A DNA stretch of 40,926 nt from the IMG/VR virus record IMGVR_UViG_3300043425_000687, positions 1 through 40,926 of that record; one strand, written 5' to 3'. The stretch's first letter is position 1. Every line of letters starts with the position of its first letter. The position numbers and the translations under genes are program-made. A model generated the notes under the pieces. The model was not told the origin of the DNA. It was given only the letters and a program-made list of their open reading frames with translations, and did no database searches. Below, piece after piece: positions 29,868-38,995 of this stretch. This DNA is from a virus.

Positions 29868-32102
29868 ATGCCGGGTTTGTTTCCACGACAGAAGGTTTGG
29901 GTTGCTAAGGAAGTTCTTGTTTACTCGGATCTGAATGCTGAGTTTAACAACATCATCAACAACCTCGAAGCAGATACCTTGGCTGGGTATTCTCAGACCG
30001 TCGCCCAAATGCAGTCGCAGGTTGATCCGGGTGCGGTCGGCTCGGAGTCGCTGGCTAATTCTATCTCCGGAGAGCTAGAGCGAATCCGGTTTGCGATCTC
30101 AAGGATCGTTGGCCAAACCTACTGGTATGAGGCGCCTCTCTACGATCTTTCGACCCTTGGCGAGTCGGTCTCTTCTGAAATTGGATTCTTCGGAAAGAAT
30201 CAAGATAAAGCAGAGTTTATTAGATTGTTGCATAATGGCGTATGCGAAGACGCCGTTCCTAATTCTCTCGTTAAGGGTCAAGCAAAGTTTTCCACTTACG
30301 GGCTTGTTAATACGCCGGCATCGCCAAAGCTCTTTACGTCTCGCAGGTGCCAGACTGCCACGGATCAGTCGTTTATTTCTCTTTGGTTCAAGAACTTGGC
30401 GTCAGGGGACGGGATTCTGTATAATCCGTTGCTTGGAATTTATGTGGCGCTTGATAATACTGGGAAAGTTGTCGCCCAGTTTGAAACCAAGGACTTTGAC
30501 GCCATCACCGGCTGGAAGGTGACTAAGACAATCACCGGGACGACCTCTCACTCCTCTGCTGCCGATTTTAAAAATCTTTCGTTTTCATATTCGATTAACG
30601 GGATTCTTGGCGCCGCTCAAGACACTGCCGGAGTTACCGTCGATACCGTGGAGCAGGGCACCAGCCTGTCGGCAGAAACGATTAACACAAGCGTTGGATC
30701 TAACTGCGGTCGGTGGGTTTTTCTTGGAAAGAAGAACCCGGCTCTCTCGCTTGTTAAGCGCTCCGCATTTGGAGTTTTGCCACAAAGCGAGGCGTCAAAT
30801 CCTTGGGTGCTTACCCAGAGCGGAGCAAGCACAACGTCAGTGTCTAACGGCATTCTGACTATGAACTGCGCCGTAAACACCACGAACTTTTACACGCTTG
30901 CTAGCGCAATTACTCCGAGCTCTATCGGATCAGGTTTTGTATTTAAGGCAAAACTCAGATTCACCAATGCCCAAGACAAAGATTACACGGTCGCACTAAA
31001 CAACGATGTTACGAGTCCGAACGGATTTCTTAACGGCATTTCGGTGTTTTCAAGAGTAGACACGGGAGACCTTGCTGGCGCAGTTAGCATCACGTCTACC
31101 GGAATTGGGTTTGCTACTGACGGATCGTTTCTTGGAACGACATTTTCAAACTTCTTTGCACACGACTTCTCTAGCTGGACGGATGTGGAGATTTCCTTCT
31201 CCGAGCCTTCTCCGGCAGCTTATTACCTAGACACCGGCCTTGTTACTGCAACCACGCACAAGATGAAGGTTGAAGTTAAGATTAACGGTAAAAAGGTAAC
31301 TGAAACTTATTGTGCAAACGATACCACAGCGGGAAATACGTTTATCTTTGGAAGAACGGCAGCGAACTCGCTTCAGGATGCCTGCACGGTTCAATTTGAA
31401 AGAATTGAGCTTTTCTCTGGCGGTAAGGACTATATTGTTCCGAACTCAAGCCTTGTTCAGGCAATCTCTGATATTGCCATCATTGATGACTACTACGCAG
31501 TAACCTCGACGATTGCTTCTACGATCTCAACAAAAGATCCGTCGATTGTTTGCCCAGTAAAGGAAGTTAAAAAGCCGTTTGGAATAACTTATAGAAACAC
31601 GTTTATCACAAGCGGTGTTTTCCCGACGCTCACTTTCGGAAGTGGAACTACAAGCGGAACTCAGAAATGGTTTACGACATTCAATCCTGACACGTCTCCG
31701 ATCAGGTTTATTTCTGATGGGGTTACTCCAATAACCATCTCTGCAACCATTAACATGGCTGTATCTGGGTCAATACTTAACACCATTACCAACTTTGGCG
31801 GAGTGTGCGGATTCAGGTATTATATTAGAAATAATTACTTCGACACCTCCGGTGCTAACGACCTGCTTCAGGACATTAGTCATCTTAGCTCGTCAATGTC
31901 GGCAGACGCATATAGCACAACCTCTCTCACCTCGTTCAACATCAACGAAAACGATGACTTGAACATTATGGATACAAGGGTGTGGCCAGCAGGAGAGATC
32001 GTCCTGCTTCCCTATGCCGGAGGAAGAGTCACTCTAGGAGCCAACCTCACGCAGCCGGTTAGTTTCCAGACTTGGTATAAGGTTATCTCTATTTTCTCAT
32101 AA
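29868..32102 (+). CDS. Tail fibre protein
   Basis: A 744-aa protein. The first about 100 residues (GLFPRQKVWVAKEVLVYSDL, then NAEFNNIINNLE) form an anchoring domain typical of fibres that attach to the podoviral nozzle. The remainder is Ser/Thr/Gly-rich and beta, with probable lectin- or jelly-roll-like segments (VFKAKLRFTNAQDKDYTVAL). It presumably recognises the host surface in addition to the 1019-aa spike. No enzymatic motif is evident. Confidence 0.75.
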   Translation: MPGLFPRQKVWVAKEVLVYSDLNAEFNNIINNLEADTLAGYSQTVAQMQSQVDPGAVGSESLANSISGELERIRFAISRIVGQTYWYEAPLYDLSTLGESVSSEIGFFGKNQDKAEFIRLLHNGVCEDAVPNSLVKGQAKFSTYGLVNTPASPKLFTSRRCQTATDQSFISLWFKNLASGDGILYNPLLGIYVALDNTGKVVAQFETKDFDAITGWKVTKTITGTTSHSSAADFKNLSFSYSINGILGAAQDTAGVTVDTVEQGTSLSAETINTSVGSNCGRWVFLGKKNPALSLVKRSAFGVLPQSEASNPWVLTQSGASTTSVSNGILTMNCAVNTTNFYTLASAITPSSIGSGFVFKAKLRFTNAQDKDYTVALNNDVTSPNGFLNGISVFSRVDTGDLAGAVSITSTGIGFATDGSFLGTTFSNFFAHDFSSWTDVEISFSEPSPAAYYLDTGLVTATTHKMKVEVKINGKKVTETYCANDTTAGNTFIFGRTAANSLQDACTVQFERIELFSGGKDYIVPNSSLVQAISDIAIIDDYYAVTSTIASTISTKDPSIVCPVKEVKKPFGITYRNTFITSGVFPTLTFGSGTTSGTQKWFTTFNPDTSPIRFISDGVTPITISATINMAVSGSILNTITNFGGVCGFRYYIRNNYFDTSGANDLLQDISHLSSSMSADAYSTTSLTSFNINENDDLNIMDTRVWPAGEIVLLPYAGGRVTLGANLTQPVSFQTWYKVISIFS

Positions 32103-32154
32103 CGGGTAAAACGTGATTGAAATTGTAAAATACGAACCTTGCTTTCGATTTTTT

Positions 32155-32236
32155 GACTTATTTCCGCCAGTATTCTCAGTAGAATAAGTCTTAGTTTGTT
32201 TATATATTTAGAGTATTAAACGGAGGACGACTTATC
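32155..32236 (+). promoter_or_regulatory. Candidate RNA switch / terminator before the ejection-protein genes
   Basis: GACTTATT (32155-32162) can pair with AATAAGTC (32183-32190), followed by TTAGTTTGTTT, a terminator-like layout. The same AATAAGTC can instead pair with GACTTAT at 32229-32235, which lies between the GGAGG (32222-32226) and the ATG at 32237. A smaller TATTCT/AGAATA hairpin overlaps. Mutually exclusive pairings could control initiation of the downstream genes. Confidence 0.4.
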
Positions 32237-33139
32237 ATGGCAGTGTCAGACATTCTTGGTGGGGCCGGCACAGGGGCGGCGACAGGGGCAATGCTTGGCT
32301 CGGTTGTTCCCGGAATTGGTACTGCGGTGGGAGGAGTCGTTGGCGGACTCATTGGTGGTCTTGGTGGGCTGTTCAGCGGTAATGCGGCTGATCGTTCGAT
32401 TCAGGCCCAGCAGAATGTCGCCATGGCACAACTTGAAGAGGCTCGTGGGGCAAGGCAGTTTGCCCTTGGCCGTGCTGCTGCATCCGAGTCTGAGCTCGAC
32501 CTTCAGCGCGCTCTTACCGGGATGCGTAGGCAGATTCTTGGACAGGGTGAGCGAGAGCTTCAGTTTCTTCAGGCTGGCCTCGATATGCGCCAGCCCGGAG
32601 CCTACGAGCAGGGTGCAGGACTCTTTTCGAGCGTCCTGCTTCGCCAGAGACAGGCACAGCGCAGCCTCCTTGAGAGCAGCCTTCGCCAGCGGTTTGGCGC
32701 TGGCTTTGCTACTACATCTGCCGGCCAACAGGCTCTTCAGCAGTTTGACATGGGCACCTCTGATCTCGCCACGCAGATGATCCCGACCGTGCTTCAGACT
32801 CAGTATTCGGCAATTAATCAAGAGTCGCAGCTTCAGAATCTAATTAAGAACCGTGAGATCAACGCCTCGATTGGCACCCCGATCGCTCAGTATCAGGGCG
32901 CTCAGTTTACCGGCGACATTCTCCGCGCACAGCGCGATCAACAAAACATTGGATCAATTCTTCAACTCGGCGGTACGCTTGCGGGCATGAGCTATGGGCA
33001 AGCGAAAATTACCAATCCTCAGGGTGCAATAACCGGAGCTCAAATTGGCAGTCAGATGATGGGCTCGTCTCCTTGGGGTCAGGTGGCCACGGACCTTACG
33101 ACGCCAAGGCTTAACTTTGGATTCTTGAAAAACCAATGA
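32237..33139 (+). CDS. Internal virion (ejection) protein with glycine-zipper segment
   Basis: A 300-aa protein. Residues 8-50 are Gly/Ala-rich (GAATGAMLGSVVPGIGTAVG and on), a glycine-zipper membrane-like segment common in podoviral ejection proteins. A Gln/Glu/Arg-rich helical centre (QAQQNVAMAQLEEARGARQF) and a polar C-terminus follow. It starts the ejection-protein set and probably forms part of the channel that crosses the host envelope. GGAGG lies 10 bases before the ATG. Confidence 0.75.
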   Translation: MAVSDILGGAGTGAATGAMLGSVVPGIGTAVGGVVGGLIGGLGGLFSGNAADRSIQAQQNVAMAQLEEARGARQFALGRAAASESELDLQRALTGMRRQILGQGERELQFLQAGLDMRQPGAYEQGAGLFSSVLLRQRQAQRSLLESSLRQRFGAGFATTSAGQQALQQFDMGTSDLATQMIPTVLQTQYSAINQESQLQNLIKNREINASIGTPIAQYQGAQFTGDILRAQRDQQNIGSILQLGGTLAGMSYGQAKITNPQGAITGAQIGSQMMGSSPWGQVATDLTTPRLNFGFLKNQ

Positions 33140-33402
33140 AGAATAAAGGCATTTCGATTCAGAAGCTAAAGAAGGTCGCATCTCTTCCACAGGTTGAGCT
33201 TGTCAACCTTGATAAGCATCTGAAGCCCGAGCAAATGCCACTGGTTGATGCTAGTCCGCTTGGCCGGCATAGGCTTCTTGAATCTTTAAAGAATCGTTAC
33301 GGACCAATGTTTCGCAATGTGCGGGGCGTTTCCAACATTCTTAAAGAGTACGACATTCAGGTTAAAAGCATTAAAGACCTTTACGGCTCCATGGAGGACT
33401 AA
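33136..33402 (+). CDS. Hypothetical small protein in ejection module
   Basis: An 88-aa basic protein: a helical KLKKVASLPQVELVNLDKHL, then SPLGRHRLLESLKNRYG and a GVSNILKEYDIQVKSIKDLY helix. It overlaps both neighbours (ATGA before, TAATG after), so it is coupled to the internal proteins. It may be a minor virion component. No family is recognised. Confidence 0.72.
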   Translation: MKNKGISIQKLKKVASLPQVELVNLDKHLKPEQMPLVDASPLGRHRLLESLKNRYGPMFRNVRGVSNILKEYDIQVKSIKDLYGSMED

Positions 33403-35108
33403 TGGCAACAGCACTTGAGCAAATCCTGTCACAAGTAAGACCACAGGAAAACGCGGCCTCCTCGATCTCTGGTGGGGTTCAGCTTGGTTTTAACATCGCC
33501 AAGCAGCGCCACGAGATGCAGATTCAGGAGCGAGAGCTTGCCATGCGAGAAGAGCAGAGCAAGATCGTATTCTCCGAAAAAGCCTTTGCCATGATCCCGA
33601 AGATCAAGCAGGCCAAGACTCCCAGCGAAAAGAAGTTTTATCTCAACTACATGAACAGGCTGGCTCAGAATGCCGGAATCCAAATTCCGCCAGAGCTTTC
33701 CGATGGCCTTCAGAATAGCCCCTCAATGTTCAATAGCCTTGCAGATATGGTTCAGTCTGCAAAAGATTTGTCTAAGAACGATCCAGTACTGTTTGCTGCG
33801 ATTGTTAGTGACCAGATTCGCCAAGCCGGTCTTGACCCGTCTTCTGCCGACGAGATTTTCAAGGCTGCAACGGCTCAAAACAGAATTGAAGAAGAAAAAG
33901 CAAAGCTCGACGCTCAGGCCAATCAGCGAGCAATTACCGAGACTGAGAAGGCTCTTGGTGAGATTGGCGCAAGCTCTGCTTATAGAGAGAGCCTTAAAAA
34001 GCTCCCATTTGCGCAACAACTTCCTGCTGCTGCGGCTACGGCTGCGGCCAAGAAGCGTCTTGACGACATCTCTCAGAAGTTTCTCAGGAACGAGAATGTT
34101 CTTAAAAATCTTCCAAAGGCTGAAGTTGATGCCCTTCGCCAGCTTCACTCTGCCGCCATGGTCGATCTTCAAGATCCGGCCAAGGCTCTTGCCATTTCTC
34201 CAGTTGTTGACCTGATCGAGCAAAGCGCAAATAACGCTGCCGGAACTGGTGCCGCGATAGTTGGCGAGCAGGAGGCAAAGCAGCGTACTGCCGAGGCACA
34301 AAAGAAGCGTTTTGACTTTGTTAAGTCAGTGTCGGACTCTCTTTCGAAGAGATTCAAGGACGACATTGAAACCATGACGATGGCTTCGCGTGCGCTCAAT
34401 GTGCTGAACGATCCCGTCCTGGCTAATTCTGCCTTGGGTGCCGATGCCCTCGTTAGCCTTATTTCACGGTTCGTTGATCCGAAAACGGGTGTTCGAGAAG
34501 GCGAATTTGCTCGTGTTGCCGCCGCTGCATCTGGTTCTAAAATTGAAGCAGCCAAGATGATGGTTCAGTCTATTGTTAAGGGCCGGGTCTTTAACAAGGA
34601 ACAACAGGAAATCTTTCGTCGATTCCTTGAGAACGAAGTTAAGATCATCAACGACAAGGTTAAGACGGCTCGCAGGATTGCTGAAGATGACCTCAAGGGC
34701 ACCGACATTGACGCCGACCATGTGCTCTTGAAGGTGTTCGACATTAACCCAGACACGATGCAGTTTAGTGTTCTTAGCCGGCGTCCGCTTGAGAACGCCT
34801 TCAAGCGCGATAACGATACCTCTTTTATTGATTGGTATAACGGCAAGGCCAAGAATGTCGCAGGTCATAGCGTTGCCACCGCAAGGCCGGCCCCTGTAAT
34901 TAGCGATCAGGCAAGGTCGGGGCTCCAGAAGCTGCGTGGCTCTAATCTTGGCTCACAAAAGGTTGAATCAAAAACCGTTGAAGAGCCAGCGGTGCCAAGT
35001 GCGCCTGCTCAGAGCAAAAAATCCCAGTCAGCAACAAAAGCAAAGCCTGACTTCTCAAAGATGACTGAAGAACAATTGATGAAGTGGGTTAACACTGGCG
35101 AGCTATGA
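33402..35108 (+). CDS. Internal virion protein, long helical
   Basis: A 568-aa protein dominated by charged alpha helices (QLGFNIAKQRHEMQIQEREL, then KTPSEKKFYLNYMNRL), with probable coiled coils and a Pro/Lys/Ser-rich C-terminal tail. Length, composition and position between two other ejection-type genes fit a podoviral internal core or ejection protein analogous to T7 gp15. No catalytic motif is visible. It overlaps the next gene by 4 bases. Confidence 0.72.
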   Translation: MATALEQILSQVRPQENAASSISGGVQLGFNIAKQRHEMQIQERELAMREEQSKIVFSEKAFAMIPKIKQAKTPSEKKFYLNYMNRLAQNAGIQIPPELSDGLQNSPSMFNSLADMVQSAKDLSKNDPVLFAAIVSDQIRQAGLDPSSADEIFKAATAQNRIEEEKAKLDAQANQRAITETEKALGEIGASSAYRESLKKLPFAQQLPAAAATAAAKKRLDDISQKFLRNENVLKNLPKAEVDALRQLHSAAMVDLQDPAKALAISPVVDLIEQSANNAAGTGAAIVGEQEAKQRTAEAQKKRFDFVKSVSDSLSKRFKDDIETMTMASRALNVLNDPVLANSALGADALVSLISRFVDPKTGVREGEFARVAAAASGSKIEAAKMMVQSIVKGRVFNKEQQEIFRRFLENEVKIINDKVKTARRIAEDDLKGTDIDADHVLLKVFDINPDTMQFSVLSRRPLENAFKRDNDTSFIDWYNGKAKNVAGHSVATARPAPVISDQARSGLQKLRGSNLGSQKVESKTVEEPAVPSAPAQSKKSQSATKAKPDFSKMTEEQLMKWVNTGEL

Positions 35109-35824
35109 GCGAGATTACTAGAGAGCAGCTTGAGAAAAGAGCAGAGCAGAGGGCTCGTCTTGAGGAGTTCAAGGCGAGTCCGATGGCCTCTACGCCAGAA
35201 GGTCGGGCTCTTATCAGTAAGATTGAAGAGTCTATCGTAATTAGGCCCTCCAAGATTACTGAACCAAAACCAGAGTCACAGGTTAAGGCCGAGAGCCCCA
35301 AGCCGGTCGAAGAGCAGGCAGAAAAGAAGCCAGTAAAACTTCCGAGCCTTAATCGCTTTGCCGCTGGCGAGATCAGCAGATATAAAATCCCGTCTAACAT
35401 TATTTCAGAAATGTTTAAGACAGACATGGAGCTTGGAATTGAACCCGGAAGCACTATGGCCCAGATTTATGTTGAGAGCGGATTCAACCCAAGGGCTGTG
35501 AGTAAGGTCGGCGCAAAAGGACTTGCTCAGGTCATGCCTAGAACCCTTAAGGCAATCGAAGCACGCGTTGGCAGGAAGCTGAATCCATTTAAAATGAAAG
35601 ACGCCATCATCATTAATCGAGAAGTGATGAAGGAAAACCTCGAAATGTTTAAAGATTGGGGTTCTGCGCTTATCGCCTACAATGCTGGCTGGAATAGGGC
35701 CAGATGGGGTAAGACCGAAGAGAACGCGCAATACTTTGGCAAAGTGAAAGAAGCAATGACGAAGCTATTCGACATGTCAGACAGCGACATGGATACTTCT
35801 GTTAAAACCAATAAACTCATGTGA
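35105..35824 (+). CDS. Virion-associated lytic transglycosylase
   Basis: A 239-aa protein. Residues 1-90 are a polar, Lys/Glu/Pro-rich arm. Residues 95-215 form a soluble lytic transglycosylase (goose-lysozyme-like) domain with catalytic E124 in YVESGF, GLAQVMP (139-145) and a later ALIAYNAG motif. It cuts peptidoglycan locally so the ejected proteins and DNA can pass. It lies within the internal-protein set, which distinguishes it from the endolysin at 38288-38785. It overlaps the previous gene as ATGA. Confidence 0.87.
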   Translation: MSEITREQLEKRAEQRARLEEFKASPMASTPEGRALISKIEESIVIRPSKITEPKPESQVKAESPKPVEEQAEKKPVKLPSLNRFAAGEISRYKIPSNIISEMFKTDMELGIEPGSTMAQIYVESGFNPRAVSKVGAKGLAQVMPRTLKAIEARVGRKLNPFKMKDAIIINREVMKENLEMFKDWGSALIAYNAGWNRARWGKTEENAQYFGKVKEAMTKLFDMSDSDMDTSVKTNKLM

Positions 35825-35834
35825 GTCTAATAAT

Positions 35835-38288
35835 ATGGAACCACAGACTTCTCCATACGCAGCCGCACCGGAAAAACTCGCCAGTCCAGTACCAAGCCCC
35901 GAGCAGACGCCGGACGACATGGAGTTTATTAAGACTAATCTGTTGCCGATGGATACGGCGGCCCTCGACAAGTTCTTTCAAGACAATGGCCTGAGTCCAG
36001 AAGAGCAGGAAGGAATTAAGTCGATCATTGAGTCCATGCGCTCGCAGCCAGCGCAACCAATGGCAGAGACTCCTATGGAAGCCCCTGCCCAGCAGCCAGC
36101 AGAATCACTTCCTCCTCAGGCAGTAGCCGGCCAGTACACGAACCTTAAACCATCTGAACTTCTTGAAAAGATCGGCTCTTTTGGTCGTGATATTGCCATT
36201 GGTGCAATGGCCGATCTTCCAGCAATGGGTGCTGGAATGGGCGCAGCAGCAGCTACAGCGGCAATTCCGGGGGGCGCTCCGTTTGCTCCGTTTGTTGGCT
36301 TTGGAGTTGGCGCAACCACCGCCGCACTTGGAACAACGGAAGCGACTGAGAACCTTGTTCGAGAGGCCATTGGTCTTAAACCAGTAGAATACGGCGGTCT
36401 TGAAACTGGGCTTGCCGCAATTAGTGGCGGCCTTGCTGGCGTTGGGGTTAGAGCAGCAAAGACCATTGCCGGCAAAGAATCTAAAGAGGCCATAAAGGGC
36501 GCTCTTGAAATTAGACAGTCTGCTCAGAAAATCTTTGGCGAGATCGCTGACAGTAAGGGCCTTAGCGAAAAAGCAAAGCAAGCATATGTTCAGATTGCCG
36601 ACCAGACTTTGGCAGAGCGTGGCATTGCTTACGAGATTCAGGGTTATTCCCGCGATGTAGCCGCCAAGAAGGCCCTCGAAGATGTTCCAGCCATGGTTAA
36701 GGCAGAGGAATATATTGAGCAGATTCTTGGCAATGTGCCAGATATTCCGCAAGCAAAGTTTGAGCGCCTTGAGCCGGGTGTGGCTTCATTTACGCAGATG
36801 GAAGCGGCATCAAAGGGTCGCATGACTCAGGCAACAGCCACGCTTGATGAGGAAGTGAATAAGGGAATCGAACTCGCAAAGCGCGGCAAGGTGAGTTACG
36901 AGACCGCTCGTGCCCTCCGGATTCCCCAAGAAGAAGTCGTCAAGGGATTTGAAGCACTTCTAACCGCCGCAACTCCATCGCTTCCAAAGCTCGCAAATGG
37001 AGATAGCGTTATATTTAAAGCGGGAGAATTTATTTCCGTTGGAAAGAACGGAAAGGTTCGCCGCTTTACGCCCGCTAACTATAGAGAGTTTTTTGGCAAT
37101 GCGATTGAAGGCAATGATTACCTGAAGACCTTGATTGGATACTATAATCAGGCTTCGGCGGCTAACTTTCGTGCTGCTGCCGCAGGAAAGGGAAGGGCCG
37201 TAGCACTTCCGCCCACGAGCCAGACTCTTGGCCAGCTTGCAGAGCTTAGAAGAATGTTTGCTGCCAATTTCCCAATTGATGCGACTGGTGCCGCCGGACT
37301 TGCCAATAGACGCGCATACGGAACAATTAAATCTCTCGAAGACAAATATCTGAATGTGCTTGCTGACTCTGAGATTCCGTCGCTTGCCATGGCGGCTTCG
37401 GAATATAGGAACACCAAGGAGCTTTCCGAGCTTGCGGCAAGCTCGTTTAAGGAGTTTTCTTCTCGTGTTACCGCAGACCCACAGACGATTGGAACGGCAA
37501 TCCTAAGTGTGCCAAACGAGTACCTTGAGAAGTTCGTAAAACTGAAGCGTGGTGAGGCAGCTATGGCCTCGCAAGTCGTCGACGAAGACCTTCCGCAATA
37601 CATGGCAAGGCAGGTTCTTCAACAAAAGTTTGGCACGATGCTATTTGGCTCCGAGGCAGGAAAAGTTAAATCTGCAATCCCAACAAGAGAGCGCATTCTT
37701 CAGATTCCAAAGGTTTATGAAGATATTGTAGCCGACAAGAACCTGTCGCTCAAAATGAAGACCCTTCTCGGCGCTGATACATGGTCATCCATGATGCGCG
37801 ATCTAAAGAAGGCTTCAGATACTTTTACCGACATTGGCCAGAAACTTCTTATTGCGAAAGAAAAGAATAACGAAAAAGCAATTGCCGCACTTCAGACAAA
37901 CGGCGCGGCAGTGCTTCTTAACCTTATGAATCAGAAGTCTCCGACGCGACTTGCGTTCTTCGGGAAGAGCTTGTCTGATTTCTTTGGCGATCCGGTAATT
38001 AAAAAGCGCGTGAACGAAGTTGTGTTTTCTCGTTACCTGCCAGAGATGGTTAATGCTATTAGCTCTCCTCGAATGGCGGCGGAAACGAGGGCTCAGATCA
38101 TTCAGACGTTCGGCAAGGATAGCCCTGTTGCCATGAAGATTCTTACATCGTTCGACGAGGGCGCGCAGCGCAAGCTCGTGAACATTCAGAATGTTAAGAG
38201 AAGCCTTGTTTGGGGGTCTGGTAAGGCTTTAACCTCCGACGAGATTGAGCAGGAATCTCCGGCAGGACAACCGCAGCGGGCATACTAA
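35835..38288 (+). CDS. Large internal virion (ejection) protein
   Basis: An 817-aa protein. The N-terminal 110 residues are polar and Pro/Glu-rich. Residues about 125-165 are Gly/Ala-rich and membrane-active in appearance (MGAGMGAAAATAAIPGG, then GFGVGATTAALG). The remainder is a long series of helices. The mix resembles podoviral gp16-like ejection proteins, without a transglycosylase domain of its own; that activity is supplied by the preceding gene. It overlaps the endolysin start as TAATG. Confidence 0.75.
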   Translation: MEPQTSPYAAAPEKLASPVPSPEQTPDDMEFIKTNLLPMDTAALDKFFQDNGLSPEEQEGIKSIIESMRSQPAQPMAETPMEAPAQQPAESLPPQAVAGQYTNLKPSELLEKIGSFGRDIAIGAMADLPAMGAGMGAAAATAAIPGGAPFAPFVGFGVGATTAALGTTEATENLVREAIGLKPVEYGGLETGLAAISGGLAGVGVRAAKTIAGKESKEAIKGALEIRQSAQKIFGEIADSKGLSEKAKQAYVQIADQTLAERGIAYEIQGYSRDVAAKKALEDVPAMVKAEEYIEQILGNVPDIPQAKFERLEPGVASFTQMEAASKGRMTQATATLDEEVNKGIELAKRGKVSYETARALRIPQEEVVKGFEALLTAATPSLPKLANGDSVIFKAGEFISVGKNGKVRRFTPANYREFFGNAIEGNDYLKTLIGYYNQASAANFRAAAAGKGRAVALPPTSQTLGQLAELRRMFAANFPIDATGAAGLANRRAYGTIKSLEDKYLNVLADSEIPSLAMAASEYRNTKELSELAASSFKEFSSRVTADPQTIGTAILSVPNEYLEKFVKLKRGEAAMASQVVDEDLPQYMARQVLQQKFGTMLFGSEAGKVKSAIPTRERILQIPKVYEDIVADKNLSLKMKTLLGADTWSSMMRDLKKASDTFTDIGQKLLIAKEKNNEKAIAALQTNGAAVLLNLMNQKSPTRLAFFGKSLSDFFGDPVIKKRVNEVVFSRYLPEMVNAISSPRMAAETRAQIIQTFGKDSPVAMKILTSFDEGAQRKLVNIQNVKRSLVWGSGKALTSDEIEQESPAGQPQRAY

Positions 38289-38785
38289 TGACTCCAGACT
38301 GGCTCAGAAAGTGGGAACCGGGGCTTTACGATAAGGTCAAGACTGCGGCCTCAAGGCATGGAATTGAGCCTGAGTGGGTTGCTGCCGTTGTCCAAGTCGA
38401 AAGCGCCGGAAACCCAAACGCAGTTAGGTTCGAGCAGAACTGGAAATACTTTTACAATGTCGCCCTTCATGCCAAGCGCCTGAAGATTACGAATGACTCC
38501 GAGAAGACGCTCCAGCAGTTTTCTTGGGGGCTTATGCAGGTGATGGGGTCGGTTGCTCGGGAGTGGGGCTTTCCTGACTCCCTGTTTGAGCTCTGTAGCC
38601 CTATGAGGGGCCTAGAATACGGCTGTAGGCACCTGAAGAACATGCGCCGAAGGTTCCCTACTGGACGCGATTGGATTGCTGCCTATAACGCCGGCACGCC
38701 CCGTAAACGCCCTGACGGCTCTTACGAGAACGAAGAGTATGTCCGCAAGGTCGTGGGTTATTGGTCGGATCTTACTGACTCTTAA
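38288..38785 (+). CDS. Endolysin-like lytic transglycosylase
   Basis: A 165-aa single-domain muramidase of the SLT type: catalytic E38 in VVQVESAGNPN, SWGLMQVMG (79-87) and AAYNAGTP (131-138). It has no signal peptide, so release would need a holin. It is the last gene of the late block and its size suits an endolysin, although a second structural transglycosylase cannot be excluded. It overlaps, end to end, the opposite-strand gene at 38772-38984 by 14 bases. Confidence 0.82.
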   Translation: MTPDWLRKWEPGLYDKVKTAASRHGIEPEWVAAVVQVESAGNPNAVRFEQNWKYFYNVALHAKRLKITNDSEKTLQQFSWGLMQVMGSVAREWGFPDSLFELCSPMRGLEYGCRHLKNMRRRFPTGRDWIAAYNAGTPRKRPDGSYENEEYVRKVVGYWSDLTDS

Positions 38786-38984
38786 CCAGCCGCTTAAGCT
38801 CGGCAAGATCAGCTTCCATCTCTTCGATCTTGTCCCAGATAAGCTGCCTGTCCTGCTTAATTAGGGCAACATCCGTCACGATGAGTTTTGCCGAAACGTC
38901 GATCTCGTCGATCTTCCTAATTAGACGGTGCAGGAAGAATCCAACCATGGCCAAGAGAAGCGTATTCAAATGTTCAGGCGTCAC
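38772..38984 (-). CDS. Small membrane-anchored coiled-coil protein (holin/spanin candidate)
   Basis: A 70-aa protein with a hydrophobic N-terminal segment (LNTLLLAMVGFFLHRLI, about 6-22), followed by a charged helix with heptad character (DRQLIWDKIEEMEADLAELK). One membrane anchor and a soluble coiled coil are the layout of a small holin-like or inner-membrane spanin protein. It is the last gene of the leftward block and converges with the endolysin gene. AGGGAG lies about 8 bases before its ATG. Confidence 0.65.
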   Translation of the reverse strand: MTPEHLNTLLLAMVGFFLHRLIRKIDEIDVSAKLIVTDVALIKQDRQLIWDKIEEMEADLAELKRLVKSQ

Positions 38985-38995
38985 AGTAAGCTCCC

